The translations under genes were made by a program, and so were the position numbers. A stretch of 64,000 nucleotides of DNA from Orobanche coerulescens (taxonomy: Eukaryota > Streptophyta > Magnoliopsida > Lamiales > Orobanchaceae), in assembly GCA_033398695.1 (NCBI GenBank), contig CM065817.1:30204231-30268230 (forward strand), in the 5' to 3' direction. Under the pieces are notes generated by a model. That model was not told the DNA's origin. It searched no databases and saw nothing but the letters and a program-made list of their open reading frames with translations. Each line of letters starts with the position of its first letter. The stretch's first letter is position 1. This document shows, piece after piece, positions 11,306 to 23,140 of this stretch.

Positions 11306-13542
11306 TGTAACACCCCCGAGATATTCAAGGTATATTACAGTGCCGTGGACCCCTACATGGGACCCACCAGGCTAGACACAACTTACCACAGTAAAAACAC
11401 ACATCATCCAGTTGAAAATCAAATAACACGCCCGGTACAACTGGCAGAATAATCAACAGTGGCAAACATAAATAACTTCAACGAATACAAATCATAATCC
11501 GAAGAGAAAAGCCTAAGTACTCGCGAGTACAATCTATAAGTTTGAAAAGTAGACAACAACCACATCGAATGGTTCAACAGAAATAAAGGACTCAATTGCA
11601 CATGTCAACGACCTTGGCCAGCATCCTCGTATTGACCCAGTACTCGCTCGTTAGGATGATCATAACCTGAAATCCATAACAAGAATTTCCCCAAACGGGT
11701 CCTCAAAGGGGTTAGCATTTACGCTAGTACAAGTAATCAAGGCAAACCAAACGCTTACACATTTCATAGTACAATGTATCAAATTCATTTCGAAACCAAA
11801 ACCAGACATGTCTTTTCCGGAAACCAACAGTCACAATCAATTTGCCTAGGACCGGGACGAAGCCACGAATCCCACTCGAGGCCTCTAAGGACCCTCCCGA
11901 GCTGGCCACATTCATAAAAAAAATCAAGCACACACGTCGCCTAGGACCGGGACGAAGCCACGAATCCCACTCGAGGCCTCTAAGGACCCTCCCGAGTTGG
12001 CTAGCGAAACAAACTCATGAATCCAGGATGAAGCCATAGATTCCCGCAGGGCCCCGTCGGACCCTCCCGAGGTGAGTAAAGCACACACAATATACATTAC
12101 CATTTCACGTTAAGCATAAAGGTTTCCAAGAATTACTTGCCTTGAATAATAGACGATGCAACAAACGGAAGGAAAAACACCGACGAACGTTAGGAGCCGA
12201 TAATCACGAACCTAACGATACAAAGAACACAATCACAACCAATTCTAAATGAATACGGAATTGGAAAACACCCGAAAACTCGCCTACGATTTATGTGTAT
12301 TCGTATCAAAACAACGACGAGGGCGGATCACAACCAAACCCTCTCGATTACGCAAATATCACGAAATACACCATGAGTTCGTAGGAGAACAAGAATACTA
12401 ACGAGATTAATCATAATCATCAAGGATTAATCAACAACACGGAGCAAAACGAACAATAGAACCGAAAACCCCCAAATCCCCCAAGATAGGGTTCTAAGAG
12501 ATTTTACCTTGATTCGAAGATGAACGATGGATGATTAGTGATAGGTGGATGATATGATACTTGAATATGCCCTTACAATGGAGTTTGGATCAAAATCGAA
12601 AGAACCCTAGCCTCTGCCGTCGCTCCTGTCGCGAAGATAAAAGAGAGATATGAGAAATGAGGAAAAAAATAGGCCGCTGTCAGTTTATATACTGGCAGGT
12701 GTTACGGCCGTAACACACCCCACTTACGGCCGTAACATAGAAACATTACGGCCGTAACCTGACTCTCTTATGGCCGTAACTGGCCTCTGGAGAGAAACTG
12801 GGCAATTTGACGAAAGACACATACGGCCGTATCAACAACACCATTACGGCCGTATCAATACTTACGGCCGTAACTCAAATATGATACGCCCGTAACTCGG
12901 AACTGGACCAGGAGGCAAGAAACGAAGCCTTGTTACGCCCGTAAAAATAAATGCCTATGGCCGTAACTCTCTAGTATTACGACCGTAATGAAGCTGGCTT
13001 ACGGCCGTAACACAGCCTGGGACAGCAAACAGGCCAGAACTGAAGTAACTACTCGATGAGAAATAATCGAAAAAAATACCAAGGCGTAACAACGACCAAC
13101 GGATACAATCACCACGGATTCGAGTCAGAAACCAAAACGTTACGATGAAGCGTGACTCTGAATACCCGAAGGTTCAGGAACAACAAGGATAGCAAGAATA
13201 CCCTAAAATTAGGGAAATTACGAAACGGCCCAAACGTCCAAAAATCGCAATACGACATCGGATTAACAAATCGAAACTCACAAAACGAACAACTCAACCA
13301 TACGAACTCGTGCAACCAAAGAAATTACAAAAGCGGACGGGTTATACGAGAATCGAACGTCCATGCCACAATACATGACATAAAACGGAATAATATCAAA
13401 ACATCACCGAAGATCGTCCAAATGGAGAAACTCCAAGAATAAAATAGATTCAAAATGTCGACATGGTTACAAGCGAGTTGCTAAAAATGAAAATACACAA
13501 AAATGGGAATATCGGAAAAAGAAGAAAAATGCGGATATTACA
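11306..13542 (-). repeat. 3' LTR of the Tekay element
   Basis: 2237 bases, TGTAACACC...ATATTACA. A polypurine tract (minus-strand TTTTTAGGGGGGTAGAA) adjoins it at 13543-13560, which makes this the 3' LTR. A minus-strand TATA box (plus-strand TTTATATA) is at 12684-12691. A short tandem duplication near 11845-12000 (CCTAGGACCGGGACGAAGCC block) is present here but has only one copy in the other LTR. Confidence 0.92.
12701..13014. repeat. Array of twelve TTACGGCCGTAA-type palindromes in the Tekay 3' LTR
   Basis: Copies start at about 12702, 12724, 12746, 12768, 12821, 12844, 12862, 12884, 12933, 12956, 12977 and 12999. Most are exact 12-base palindromes (TTACGGCCGTAA). Variants include TTATGG, ATACGG and TTACGC forms. 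Spacers are unrelated and of unequal length. The array ends about 10 bases upstream of the TATA box with respect to transcription, so it lies in the U3 promoter. It may bind a dimeric regulator; this is inferred from position and symmetry only. Confidence 0.85.
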
Positions 13543-13577
13543 TTCTACCCCCCTAAAAATAAGTTTCGTCCCGAAAC

Positions 13578-13973
13578 TTAAGAAACAAACAACTCGGGGT
13601 ACCTAGCACACATGTTATCCTCGATTTCCCAAGTTGCCTCCTCGACACCATGCCTCGACCACTGCACCTTGACTAAGGGAATGCTCTTATGCCTTAGTCG
13701 TTTCTCACGGTGCTCCAAAACTTTCAGGGGTCGCTCTTCGAAGGTAATGTCCTCGGCAATATCGATCTCGCCAAAATCGATGATATGGCTAGGATCTGGG
13801 ACATATTTCCTCAGTTGAGAAACATGGAAGATGCTATGAACGTGACTCAAGGCCGGAGGTACAGTTCGGTCCCGACCAAATCGGACGCTTCATTCCAACA
13901 AATCGGCGATCGACAACGCCGTCCATAAAGTGCCTCGTACGGTGCCATTCAAATCGACGTGTGACAACTATTG
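13578..13973 (-). pseudogene. Tekay integrase C-terminus with chromodomain-like end
   Basis: The minus strand from 13973 continues the integrase interrupted at 25787 (an Asn-Asn pair, then a MAPYEAL block near 13950 and GRRC). It then jumps to HVHSIFHVSQLRKYVPDP and ends VKVQWSRHG...ATWEIED, the usual chromodomain-like end of Tekay polyproteins (stop at 13578). About 60-70 residues normally found between these blocks are absent, so there is an internal deletion near 13855. Frameshifts are also present. The chromodomain-like end is thought to guide integration into heterochromatin. Confidence 0.8.
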
Positions 13974-13978
13974 TTGTA

Positions 13979-14936
13979 TGTTGTTACCCAAAATATTATC
14001 CGGAGGTAATATTGCTGGAATGATCGAGTAACAAACAAATGCGAGAACACTTCCGTGAGAAACTAGATAACACAAGATTTGCCGGGGTTGTTAATCCCGG
14101 GCTTGAATGCTCTCGCGAGATATTATTAATAAATATACTGTCGAGTACAAGTATTAATGTTAGAAACAAATACAAGGAGTGTAAAGATTTCTAGTTATCT
14201 AGGCTTTAGAGCGCGTAGATTGCCGGAAGAACCAGATAGGTAGATCTGTGAGTTCTTGCTTAGGAGATAAGATGGATATGTATGAATATCACTATGAATG
14301 TGTAAGCAGTCGCTAAAAGAGTCTTTGATTTTCTCTTTTGTGTGTATTTTGCCAGATACGTAGTCAAATTCGCGTCCTTTTCTTTGTGCGGTGAGTTCCC
14401 TATTTATAGGGGACAAGGTAGTTAGGATCCACAGGGCAAACGCGGCGACCGCCGTTTTTATATTATAATAAGGTGGCCAATCGTTCCGTCACGTGTTTGT
14501 TCCCTTAAAGTCGAGGGGCTTCTTTGGAGTCAAGCGTGTGAGCCGGTGAGAGGCCAACACGCGTCTGGGCGGCATGTGAGGAGGACCCACTTTGTACCTT
14601 TCGGCGGCTTTGTCGGTAGGTGAGGTAGGTGACAGGATGAGGACAAAGGTCTTTATCTGCCGGTATCTCTGAAGATCCGCATGTGGGCCACCGTCCAAGA
14701 TTCGGTCTTTGATGACTTTGACGGATGCCGGACCCATACGTGGTCATGAGATGATCGTCTCTGGTCCGCTCATTATAGGCGATAAATCGGATATCAAAGG
14801 ACGATCGCTAGGTGCCAAAAGACGATCGCCGTATTGCGCCGAACTCTAGGAGTTTGTCCAGAGTATGTCTTCCACGATTGGCTTCTCTGGTCGTGATGCC
14901 GATCGCCTATCGAAGCGTATGAATCGCCGCACAACA
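13979..14936 (-). repeat. 3' LTR of E2
   Basis: 958 bases. A minus-strand TATA box is at 14401-14408. The right edge adjoins a purine tract (minus strand GGCGAAATGGGGCAAT). CGATCG palindromes cluster at 14750-14920. Confidence 0.92.
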
Positions 14937-15272
14937 ATTGCCCCATTTCGCCTCGATGTTAGAAAACACGGGGTGAGGTGTCACTGTGGCCGATCGTCAA
15001 TGTTTAAACGATCAGACGATATGAATTCAAATATGGATGACCCTCTTTTACGTCGGGAGCAGCGGGAAAAGAAGGCGGGCTTTTTGAAGTGGCAGGGACA
15101 CGCGTCGCGCCGCGGTTGGGGAAGTCCGACGGTTTGTCAGACTTGTCGGCTGGCGTGCCCTCGAAAAGACGCGTTCGCGGGATCCGAGGACATTTTTAAT
15201 GCGCCCCCACGTGGCGGTTGCGATCCAGCCCTTGGGGTTTCTCCTATTTGCATATAGGCCCTCGTCTCCATC

Positions 15273-15283
15273 TATAAAAAGGG
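15273..15283 (+). promoter_or_regulatory. TATA box of the E2 antisense gene
   Basis: TATAAAAAGGG lies about 150 bases upstream of the antisense ATG at 15422. The spacing matches E1 (137-144 before 297). Confidence 0.6.
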
Positions 15284-15421
15284 CGGGGCTTCTCCTCTTT
15301 CAATTTTTACGCGTCCTTGGTATCCATGCGAAGTGCGAAACTTCGGGAGCTTTTTGTGCCGATCTCCTACTTTTTCCTAGGTAAGAACAAATTAACCTTC
15401 TCCCTCTCTTTACTTTCTAAT

Positions 15422-18064
15422 ATGTCGGGAGGATCAAAAGCATTCGAGACCGGAAGTTCTTGCGGCTGCGCGTCGCCGGACGGAGGAGGTTCCGTTGGAG
15501 TGGATATGGAGGCGGCCGCGAAGCTATTCGGCGGGGATTGCACCAGCGGAACTCGAAGAGCTTTTCAATGAAGCCGAAGTGGCGAGGACGGCGCGGCGGC
15601 GGAGCGGGGGCTCGCCGGCGGAGGAGGATGATTTGGTGCGGGAGGCTTGGGAGCGAGAGAGTAGATTCGGCCCCGCCTACATGGCTTTGCTCGGATGATG
15701 GAAGCGATCGCCGGGCCCTGTCCGAGTCGATTTGAAGCCTACGCCGCCGCTCACCCTTACAAACATGTGAATCGGACAGTCTTTCAGGCCGCCATCCCGT
15801 CTTCGTGGACTCTTGGGCCAGTCCAAGTACGGCGACCAATAAAGATCAGGCCGTTGGAGGGCCAAATATCACATCCCTTCGATGTCTCCCTTCACGTGCC
15901 CTCGGAGAATGAGCGCGCCCGACCAACCGCTGAGCACATGGTTGCCGTCAACGAGATGATTATGGAGGCGGAGTGCGATTCCGTTGCCATTCGCCGTCTC
16001 CTACTTCGATCGCTGGAATTTGGCGCCCCTTCAAGCGGCGAATGCTTGGCTGCGAGATCATCTGCACGTTGACCCTGTTTGGCGGTCATCGGTTGTTCCG
16101 CCTTCTTTCTGCGTTGGAGATGAATTATTTGTTTAAATTGGCCGTGCGAAGGGGTCAATCGGCGGCCATCATATCCAAGGTCGACTCGGGAGAGTGGTCC
16201 TCGGTGTGCGAGTAAGACCGAGGCGACACAGCTAAATGGTTTTGGAGTCGGTGGGGCATGGCGATCGGCATCGGCGGCGAGGCCAAATGAGGAGTTGGAA
16301 ATCCCCACCACTTTCAGGAGAGGAATCCAGTAAGGATTTTAACTCTCCCTCGTTTGAGCTTGTCTTGGTGATCTAATTTCGTTTTCTTTTGCGGGACCTC
16401 TTGTTCCGATCGTCGACCTTCCATTCGATTTCTTGATCGTTTGGGAGCGGATCCGCGCTTTGCACGATTCTTTCATCGGCGTTCGTTCTCTTGGTACGAA
16501 GCTCATCGGTTGGGAGCTCGATTGTTTCGCTACCCCCTTCACGTGAAAGTTCCAGGTATGAGCTTAAGTGGTGCTTCCTTTCATGACGATCGTTTCCATG
16601 AGGTCGTTTTGTTTTGTCTTACTTGTTTATGTTTCTATGTTGTGAGAGGTTTATTTTGCCCGAATTTCGAACCGATTGCGAGATCGCCATGTCGAACCCG
16701 GGACTCATCGGTCGCCTTCACTTGGGCAAGCGGACTGGTCGCGTTCCTGCGACAACGTCTCGCCCTGCCCCGGTGACGAGGCCTGCTGAGGTGCCGATCG
16801 CTGAACCGGAAGCTCACGATGAGGAACAGCTCCAACGCCGCAAGAGGCGGAGGCGGAGAGTCCCGTCGATTTGAGGCGGATGTATCAATTCTAGAGCCTC
16901 GGTCGCTGCGGCTCCTATCTCTGCCATCCGATGATGGAGCGACCGGGCTTCAAACCAACGGTCTCCGGCCCCGACCATCCGGTAGCTCGCGAAGAAAGTA
17001 GCGATCGCCGATGTGGAAACCTCCCGAGGCAAGCCTTATTTGGGCGCGATCCGGGCAGTCAATAGGTAAGAAAAGATCAAACTTTTACGAGTTAGGCATT
17101 TTGAGCATGGTATGGGCTAACTCCTTGATTTCCTTGGTTTTGACTGCAGTTCGTCTCGCCCAGGCCGGACGTCGCCCCATGGTCTTGGACTTCTGTCGAG
17201 CAAAGCTCGCAAACTTCTCTCGAAGTCCACCTTACGTTCGCGAGCTATTACTTCTCTGCCCAAGGCTTGGATGACCGACCTCGATGCGATTGCTCGTCGG
17301 CGATCTGGAGACGCCATGCGGCGGCCGTTGCCCTGGCTCTTGAGACGGCGACGATGGCCGTCAGTGCTCGGGATTTTGAGGGCGACCCTCATTGCTCATC
17401 TCCATCGCGAACTTGAGACCGCCCGGAGCAGAAATATTGAGGATGCCAACCGGATCCGGTCTATGGAGAAGGAGTATGAGGAGACGGCCAAGCGGGCTAA
17501 GGCGGACGTGGATCGATTGAAGCAGGAGTTGAGCCGCTCCAAGGAGGCTGCCGATCTATCTGTGCTAAGGAGAAAGAAACTCGCCGAAGCTCGAGGCTTC
17601 GCAGGAGGAGGCGAGGTTGAAGGCTGCGATGGATCGGCTCAGTGATGAGCCGGAGGTGGCGAAGAGAGAGCTGGAGCGAGGCCGAGGGCGAGAATGTTGC
17701 CAAGGCGGCCAAGCGACGGAGGTCGAGAAGACGGCCGTGGATTTGAAGAAGCGGTGAAGGCGATCCGAGCCGATCCCTACCTCAACGTTGCGCTCGTCGG
17801 CGAATTCGCTTATCGGTTGGCCTTTCGATCTTTGTTCGAGCCGCTAAGAAGGCAGGGATCGAGATAGGTCCCCTGATGGAGAACTTCAAATCCTATGTCC
17901 TCGAACATCCTCTGCATCCAGAATTCTCCTTGCCGATCCTTGACTTCGTCGACTTCGGGATCGACTTGAGTTGGTATACCGGCAAACTCATTCATCCCGA
18001 GGTCGATGGGGGTGCCCAAGCCGATCCACAACCCGGGGGCGAAGACCAGCAGGCGGGGCCTTGA
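15422..18064 (+). pseudogene. Antisense accessory gene of E2
   Basis: This matches the E1 antisense gene in order: MSGGSKAFE start, an FGGHRLFRL block (about 16078), intron 1 (donor near 16330, acceptor damaged to GCGG near 16395), a NPG...RKRRR linker (about 16690-16860), an intron at 17066-17149 (GTAAGA...TGCAG), a coiled coil (about 17380-17640) and the C-terminal LSWY domain (about 17970). It is broken by several frameshifts, more than in E1. A polyadenylation-like AATAAA is at 18168-18173. Three tandem copies of TTGAGAGGCA follow the stop (18061-18090). Keeping the gene and its introns in two diverged elements suggests past selection for it. The function is unknown. Confidence 0.7.
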
Positions 18065-18451
18065 GAGGCATTGAGAGGCATTGAGAGGCATTTTGTTATT
18101 CCTCCGTAACTTGTACTTTTTGTTGTAATGCCTTCGGGCTTCGAAATGTATGAAGCTTGTGTTTATGAATAAAATACTCCTTTTTTTTATTTTGTAATTT
18201 TCGTCGGACGACCTCGATCGTAGTGCATGTGTTTGAGCGAAGCCGATTGTGTTTGGGATTAGCTCGACCCATATCTGCCCCCTTGTTTTTGTTTATATAT
18301 CGCAAGTAAGGAAACAAAAACTTGTTTGTGAGTGAGCTATCTTCGTTGTGCGATTCGAAGAATCAAATGCGGTTGGGGTGTTCGATGGACCGACCTCCCC
18401 AATCGTGTCTTTGTGTGCGAGGATATTGTGTATCCCGTGACTCACTTTTTG

Positions 18452-18905
18452 TTAGGGTCCTCCGTTAGGCTACGCCTGCCTTGTGTTAAAACGAAAGGCG
18501 GGCGATCTCGGTCTGGAGGAGTCCTTGCGCGGAGTGTTGTCGGCTGATTCGACATCACGTCCGCGGCTTGTCAGCTCTCCTTCCACCTCGGCCCGCCATG
18601 AAGATGGCGATCCTCGACGGTGTACGTTGAGACGGGGGTAGCGGCGCGTCGCATTGTTCGGGTTCACCATGTTAGATGGTGTACCTTGAGGACGTGCGAT
18701 CGTGCCTACTGATTGTTTTGGAGGGTCCTTGGGCTACGCTGGCCTCGTATTTAAACGAAGGGCGGGCGATCTCAGCCCAAAGGAACCTTGCATGGGCGAA
18801 GCTGTCGGTTCCATCGACATCCAGGACCATGGCTGTATCAATTTTACCTAGGATCGTCGTGATCAGCGATCGTCGGCGGTATGCGCTATGCCTGGTGGGT
18901 CGATC
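18452..18905. repeat. Degenerate tandem repeat of about 270 bp in E2
   Basis: Two units, starting near 18452 (GGGTCCTCCGTTAGGCTACG) and 18719 (GAGGGTCCTTGGGCTACG). They match the E1 repeats at 3566-4090 and lie in the same place, between the end of the antisense gene and the end of pol. Confidence 0.6.
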
Positions 18906-18975
18906 GCCACAATAGATGGGATAGGAAAAATCTCATTATATTTCTTGTACATCACTGAAATCGAATACAAATTTA

Positions 18976-21900
18976 TCACTGATAGTATTTTTTCAGATGC
19001 ACGGCGTTCCAGGGATATTGGTCCGGAGTACCGTCAGGATGTTCCAGTTCGTAGGCTCCTTTAGTTAGCCATCTGGATATTCTGAAAGTTCCCTCCCATT
19101 TGGACCAAAAACGCTTTGTGTGGGTTTGGATCTTCTTAAGGACGAGATCGCCCACTTGAAATCTTCTTTCTCTGACCTTTGAATTGAAGAACTTCTCGGC
19201 TCTCCTTTTGTGGATTGTGTTCTTCATTTCTGAGGTCAGCCGCCTTTCTTCAAGCATGTCTAGGTCGATTCGTCGGGCTACATCGTTGTCGGTCGTCATC
19301 TCTTGCTCGGTTCGATGGCTGAGTACGGCGATCTCTGAAGGAATCACCGCTTCCGTTCCGAAGGTAAGGGCGAACGGAGTTTCACCGGTCGAATTGCGGG
19401 TCGTCGTTCGTTAGTACCACAATTCGTCTGGGAGTTCTCTCGGCAAACGTACTTGCCTGGATTGGAGTCGAGATTTAATTGTGTGTTTGAGGATCTTATT
19501 CACTGCCTCTACCTGCCCGTTCGTGCGAGGGTGATAGGGCGCGAGAATAACCTTTTGATTCCCCACTTCTCACGAATTGCATGACTTCTAAACCGTCGAA
19601 TCAAGTTTTCCGTTGTCGGAGATGATGGCACAGGGCACCGAATCGGCATACTATGTTTTTCCATATAAACTTGATCACCTGTTCTGGCCGATCTTGTTCG
19701 GTGGCTCGGCCTCTGCCCATTTGGTGAAATAATCGACCCTACGATGGCGAACTTACAACCCCCTGGAGCCGTAGGCAAGGGACCTATAAGGTCGATGCCC
19801 CATTGCGCAAATGGCCAAGGGCTATACATCGAGGTGGTGTTCGGGTGATAGTTTAATGTTGGGGCCCATTATCTGACACCTACGACACGATCTAGCGTAG
19901 GCGATCGCATCTTTCCGTAGTGATGGCCAGAAAAATCCTTGTCTGGTTGTCTTATGGATGAGGGCTCGCCCGCCCGCATGGTTTCCACAAATCCCGTCAT
20001 GGATCTCGGCTAAAGCGAGCCGACCTTCCTCCGGTGTAATACACTTGAGGAGGAAAGTGGCTTCGCTTGTAAAGCCGATCGTCCAATAGGGTGTACACAG
20101 TCGCACGGCCGAGTTGGCGAGCTTTAACACGGTCGTCGAGGACCGTTCCGTCCTTTAAGTATTTGATGAATGGGGTCATCGATTCTCTTGACGGTGGCCG
20201 TGGCAACCAGATTCTGTCGATCGCCGGCCTTGCTGACTTTGTGATTTGGATATTGGAGAAGTCGGTGCCCCATCCGATGATGCTAGTTTGGAAAGAGCAT
20301 CGGCACAGGAGTTATGCTCTCACGGGGACTTGTTCGATTAGTACTTCTTCAAATTTTGTGCACATTTCGGCGACCGGCTCTTGGTATTTGACCATTTGCT
20401 CGCCGCGTGTCTCATATTCTCCCTTGACTTGGTTTACGACCAAAAGGGAGTCCATGAAGATATGGAGGCGACGAACATCTAGGGCGAGGGCTAGATCAAG
20501 CCCGCCTACCTGAGCTTCGTATTCGGCTTCATTGTTGGTCGCACGAAAACCAAACGCATGCATTTGTGAAACTCGACCGTCGGGGCTGATGAGGACAATC
20601 CACCGCCTGCTCTCGCATTGGTGTTGAGCCATCCACGTATAATTTCCGAGTGCTGCCGACTGAGTCGGACTGTGAGGAACGTTAATTCCACCATCAAGTC
20701 CGCCACTACTTTGCCTTAGATCGCCGTGCGAGGAGCGAAAGTGATACCGTATTGGGCGATCTCCAGCGACCACTTGAGGAGTCGCCCGTTGGTGTCCGGT
20801 CGGTGCAGGTCTTGTCTGAGAGGTAGAGTTGTTAGGTCTTACACTTGGTGTTCGAAGTAGTAAGGCCTCAGCTTACGTTCACTCTTTACAAGGGGGTAGG
20901 CGATCTTCTCCTATGGTGTCTAGCGTGTCTCAGCGTCGTGGAGCGCTGGCTAACATAGTAGATCGGCAAGTGGGCTGCCCCTCTGCTCGCACCAGAACGG
21001 CACTCAGCGCGACCTCAGAGGCCGCCAAGTAAAGGAATAATTTTTCACCGGGGATCGGCTTTGCCAGGATCTGGGGGTTAGATAGATATTCCTTTATTTT
21101 GGAAAATGCTACCTGGCTTTCTTTCGTCCACGCGAACTTCTTGTTCTTGATGGTCGAGAAGAAAGGCTTGCTTTTATCGCCGAGCCGTGATATGAAACGG
21201 TTGAGGGCGGCTAGACAACCTGTGAGGCGTTGCACCTGCTTGATGTTTCGTGGTTCCTGCATGTCAAGGATCGCCTGTATCTTGGTGGGGTTCGCCTCGA
21301 TCCCCCTTTGGCTCACTATGTGCCCCAGGAACTTCCCGGAGCCCACTCCGAAGTTGCATTTCTTGGGGTTCAGCTTCATGTTAAACTTCTCAAGGATGGC
21401 GAATGTCTCGGCGAGATCGTCGAGGTGATCTTCCTTCTTGAGGCTTTTGACTACGATATCGTCAATGTAGACCTCCATGGTTTTGCCGATTTGATCGGCG
21501 AACATTCTGTTGACTAATCGCTGGTAGGTCGCCCCTGCGTTTTCAAGCGAACGGCATTCGACCCAAAAGTATATGTCTTTTCAGTGTGGAAAGATGTGTG
21601 TTTTATGTCTTCCTTTGCCATTGGGATTTGATGATATCCGGCGAAGGCATCCATAAATGACATCATTTCGCAACCTGTCGTGCTATCGACCAGGTGATCG
21701 ATATGAGGCATTGGGAAGTGATCTTTTGGACATGCCGCGTTGAGGTCGGTGAAGTCTATGCATAATCTCCAGGAGCCAGTTGGCTTTTTGACGAGCACCG
21801 CGTTGGCGACCCACTGTGGTTCGTTTGTAGCTACTCCGATCAATTTGTTGTTGAGTAACTTCTGGACTTCTATGTCGAGCGCCTCGTATTTCTCGGGACC

Positions 21901-23140
21901 GAACTTCCTACGCTTCTGGTGAACAGGCTTCATCGCCCGGTCGATCTTCAGATAATGGCAGGCGTGTTCGGGACTTATGCCAACCATATCTTGATGCGAC
22001 CAGGCAAAGACACCGATGTTCTCACGTAGCAAGTTGATCAGATCGCCCTTTAATTCGCGGTCGATGCTTGCGCCGATCTGTACTTCCCGTTCTGGATGAT
22101 CCGGATCCATCGTAATGCTTTCCAACTCTTCGACAGGAACGGTCGCCTCTCGTTTGATACGATCTCCGGACTCGGTCCTTGGATCGATATCGAGACTTGG
22201 CTCGAAACCGATCCTCGGCTCGATGTCGTCCGTCGATTGATGAGAGATGGCGTCCCCTGAGTCGGGTTGGTACGAAGTGTTTGGTTCGTCGATCTCCATG
22301 GGTTGATCGTCGGTCGCTTCAATGTTACATATAGCATGGGAAGTAGCGAAATAAGTAACAACACAGGAGTAACTCAAACATCTTTTTGCCATTAGCTGAT
22401 CTCCCTTTACAGTACCGACCGTCCCATCGGCAGTGGGGAATTTGATACAGTAAAAGAAAGATGAGGCGACCGCCTCAAAGGTTTCTAGAAAGGGGCGACC
22501 TAGGAACCCATTATAGATGTTGGGCCTATCTATGATTACAAAGCTTAGGTTCCTAGTAATCCTAACCTTGGGATCATAAAAGCATACTAGCTCAACAGAG
22601 AGCTTGATCCTCCCGTAGGCTTGGACTGTGTTGTCGCCGAACCCTTGAAGCACGGTGTCGAAAGGCTTGATGAATTTGATTAGGTTGCCGAGTTGGTATA
22701 GGGCGGATTTGAATATGATGTTGCAAAAACTTCCATTGTCGACCAACACGCGATCGACCGTCTTCCCAAGGATGCAAGCGGAGATCACTAGTGCATCCTC
22801 TTTAGGACATTGCACTCCTTCCCTGTCCTTGTTGGAAAAGGTGATGAGCGCGTCTCTAGAGATGGTCGGCTCCGGAGGAACTACAACATGGACTCCGGCG
22901 AATGCCCTCAACTCGGCCTTTCGCTTCCTGTTCGACATGGTGGAAACCGGGGAAAGACCTCCGAGGTTTCCACCCCCGGCTTGAAGCATGTTTATCCGAC
23001 CGCCAGGGTTGATCGGAGGGACCGATTCATCAGAGTATTCCGGCTCATGCTCGATCCTGGCGACAGGATTGGGAGGAGTTCTCTCGCGTTGTCGGCGTTC
23101 GCGCCCTCCGGTCCTTTCCGTCCTTGGCTCCGGCTTGGTG
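18976..23140 (-). pseudogene. pol: Pol of Tat element E2: protease, RT, RNase H, archaeal-type RNase H, integrase
   Basis: Read on the minus strand. The protease has VDNGSFCNIIF in place of DTGS (about 22740). RT has WRLCIDFTDLN, then MDAFAGYHQIPM (about 21640), a frameshift near 21540, and the catalytic YIDDIVVKS (about 21465). A first RNase H is degraded after LSAVLVRAEG (about 21000). A second RNase H of the archaeal type is recognised by FRATNNEAEYEA (about 20530). Integrase has a His/Cys finger (HDGICGNHAGG...CRRCQ, about 20010-19870), a damaged core (WGIDLIGPLP, about 19795) and a C-terminal domain (FQVGDLVLKK, about 19165) ending at 18976. At least five frameshifts make it non-functional. 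Dual RNase H domains are a recognised Tat feature. Confidence 0.85.

Noticed and set aside
12701..13014. Regular short repeats resembling a CRISPR array
   Set aside because: Units are 12-base palindromes at unequal spacing inside an LTR of a plant element; no leader or cas genes.
15892..16311. Minus-strand 139-codon frame in E2
   Set aside because: Shadow of the conserved antisense-gene domain; no homology of its own.
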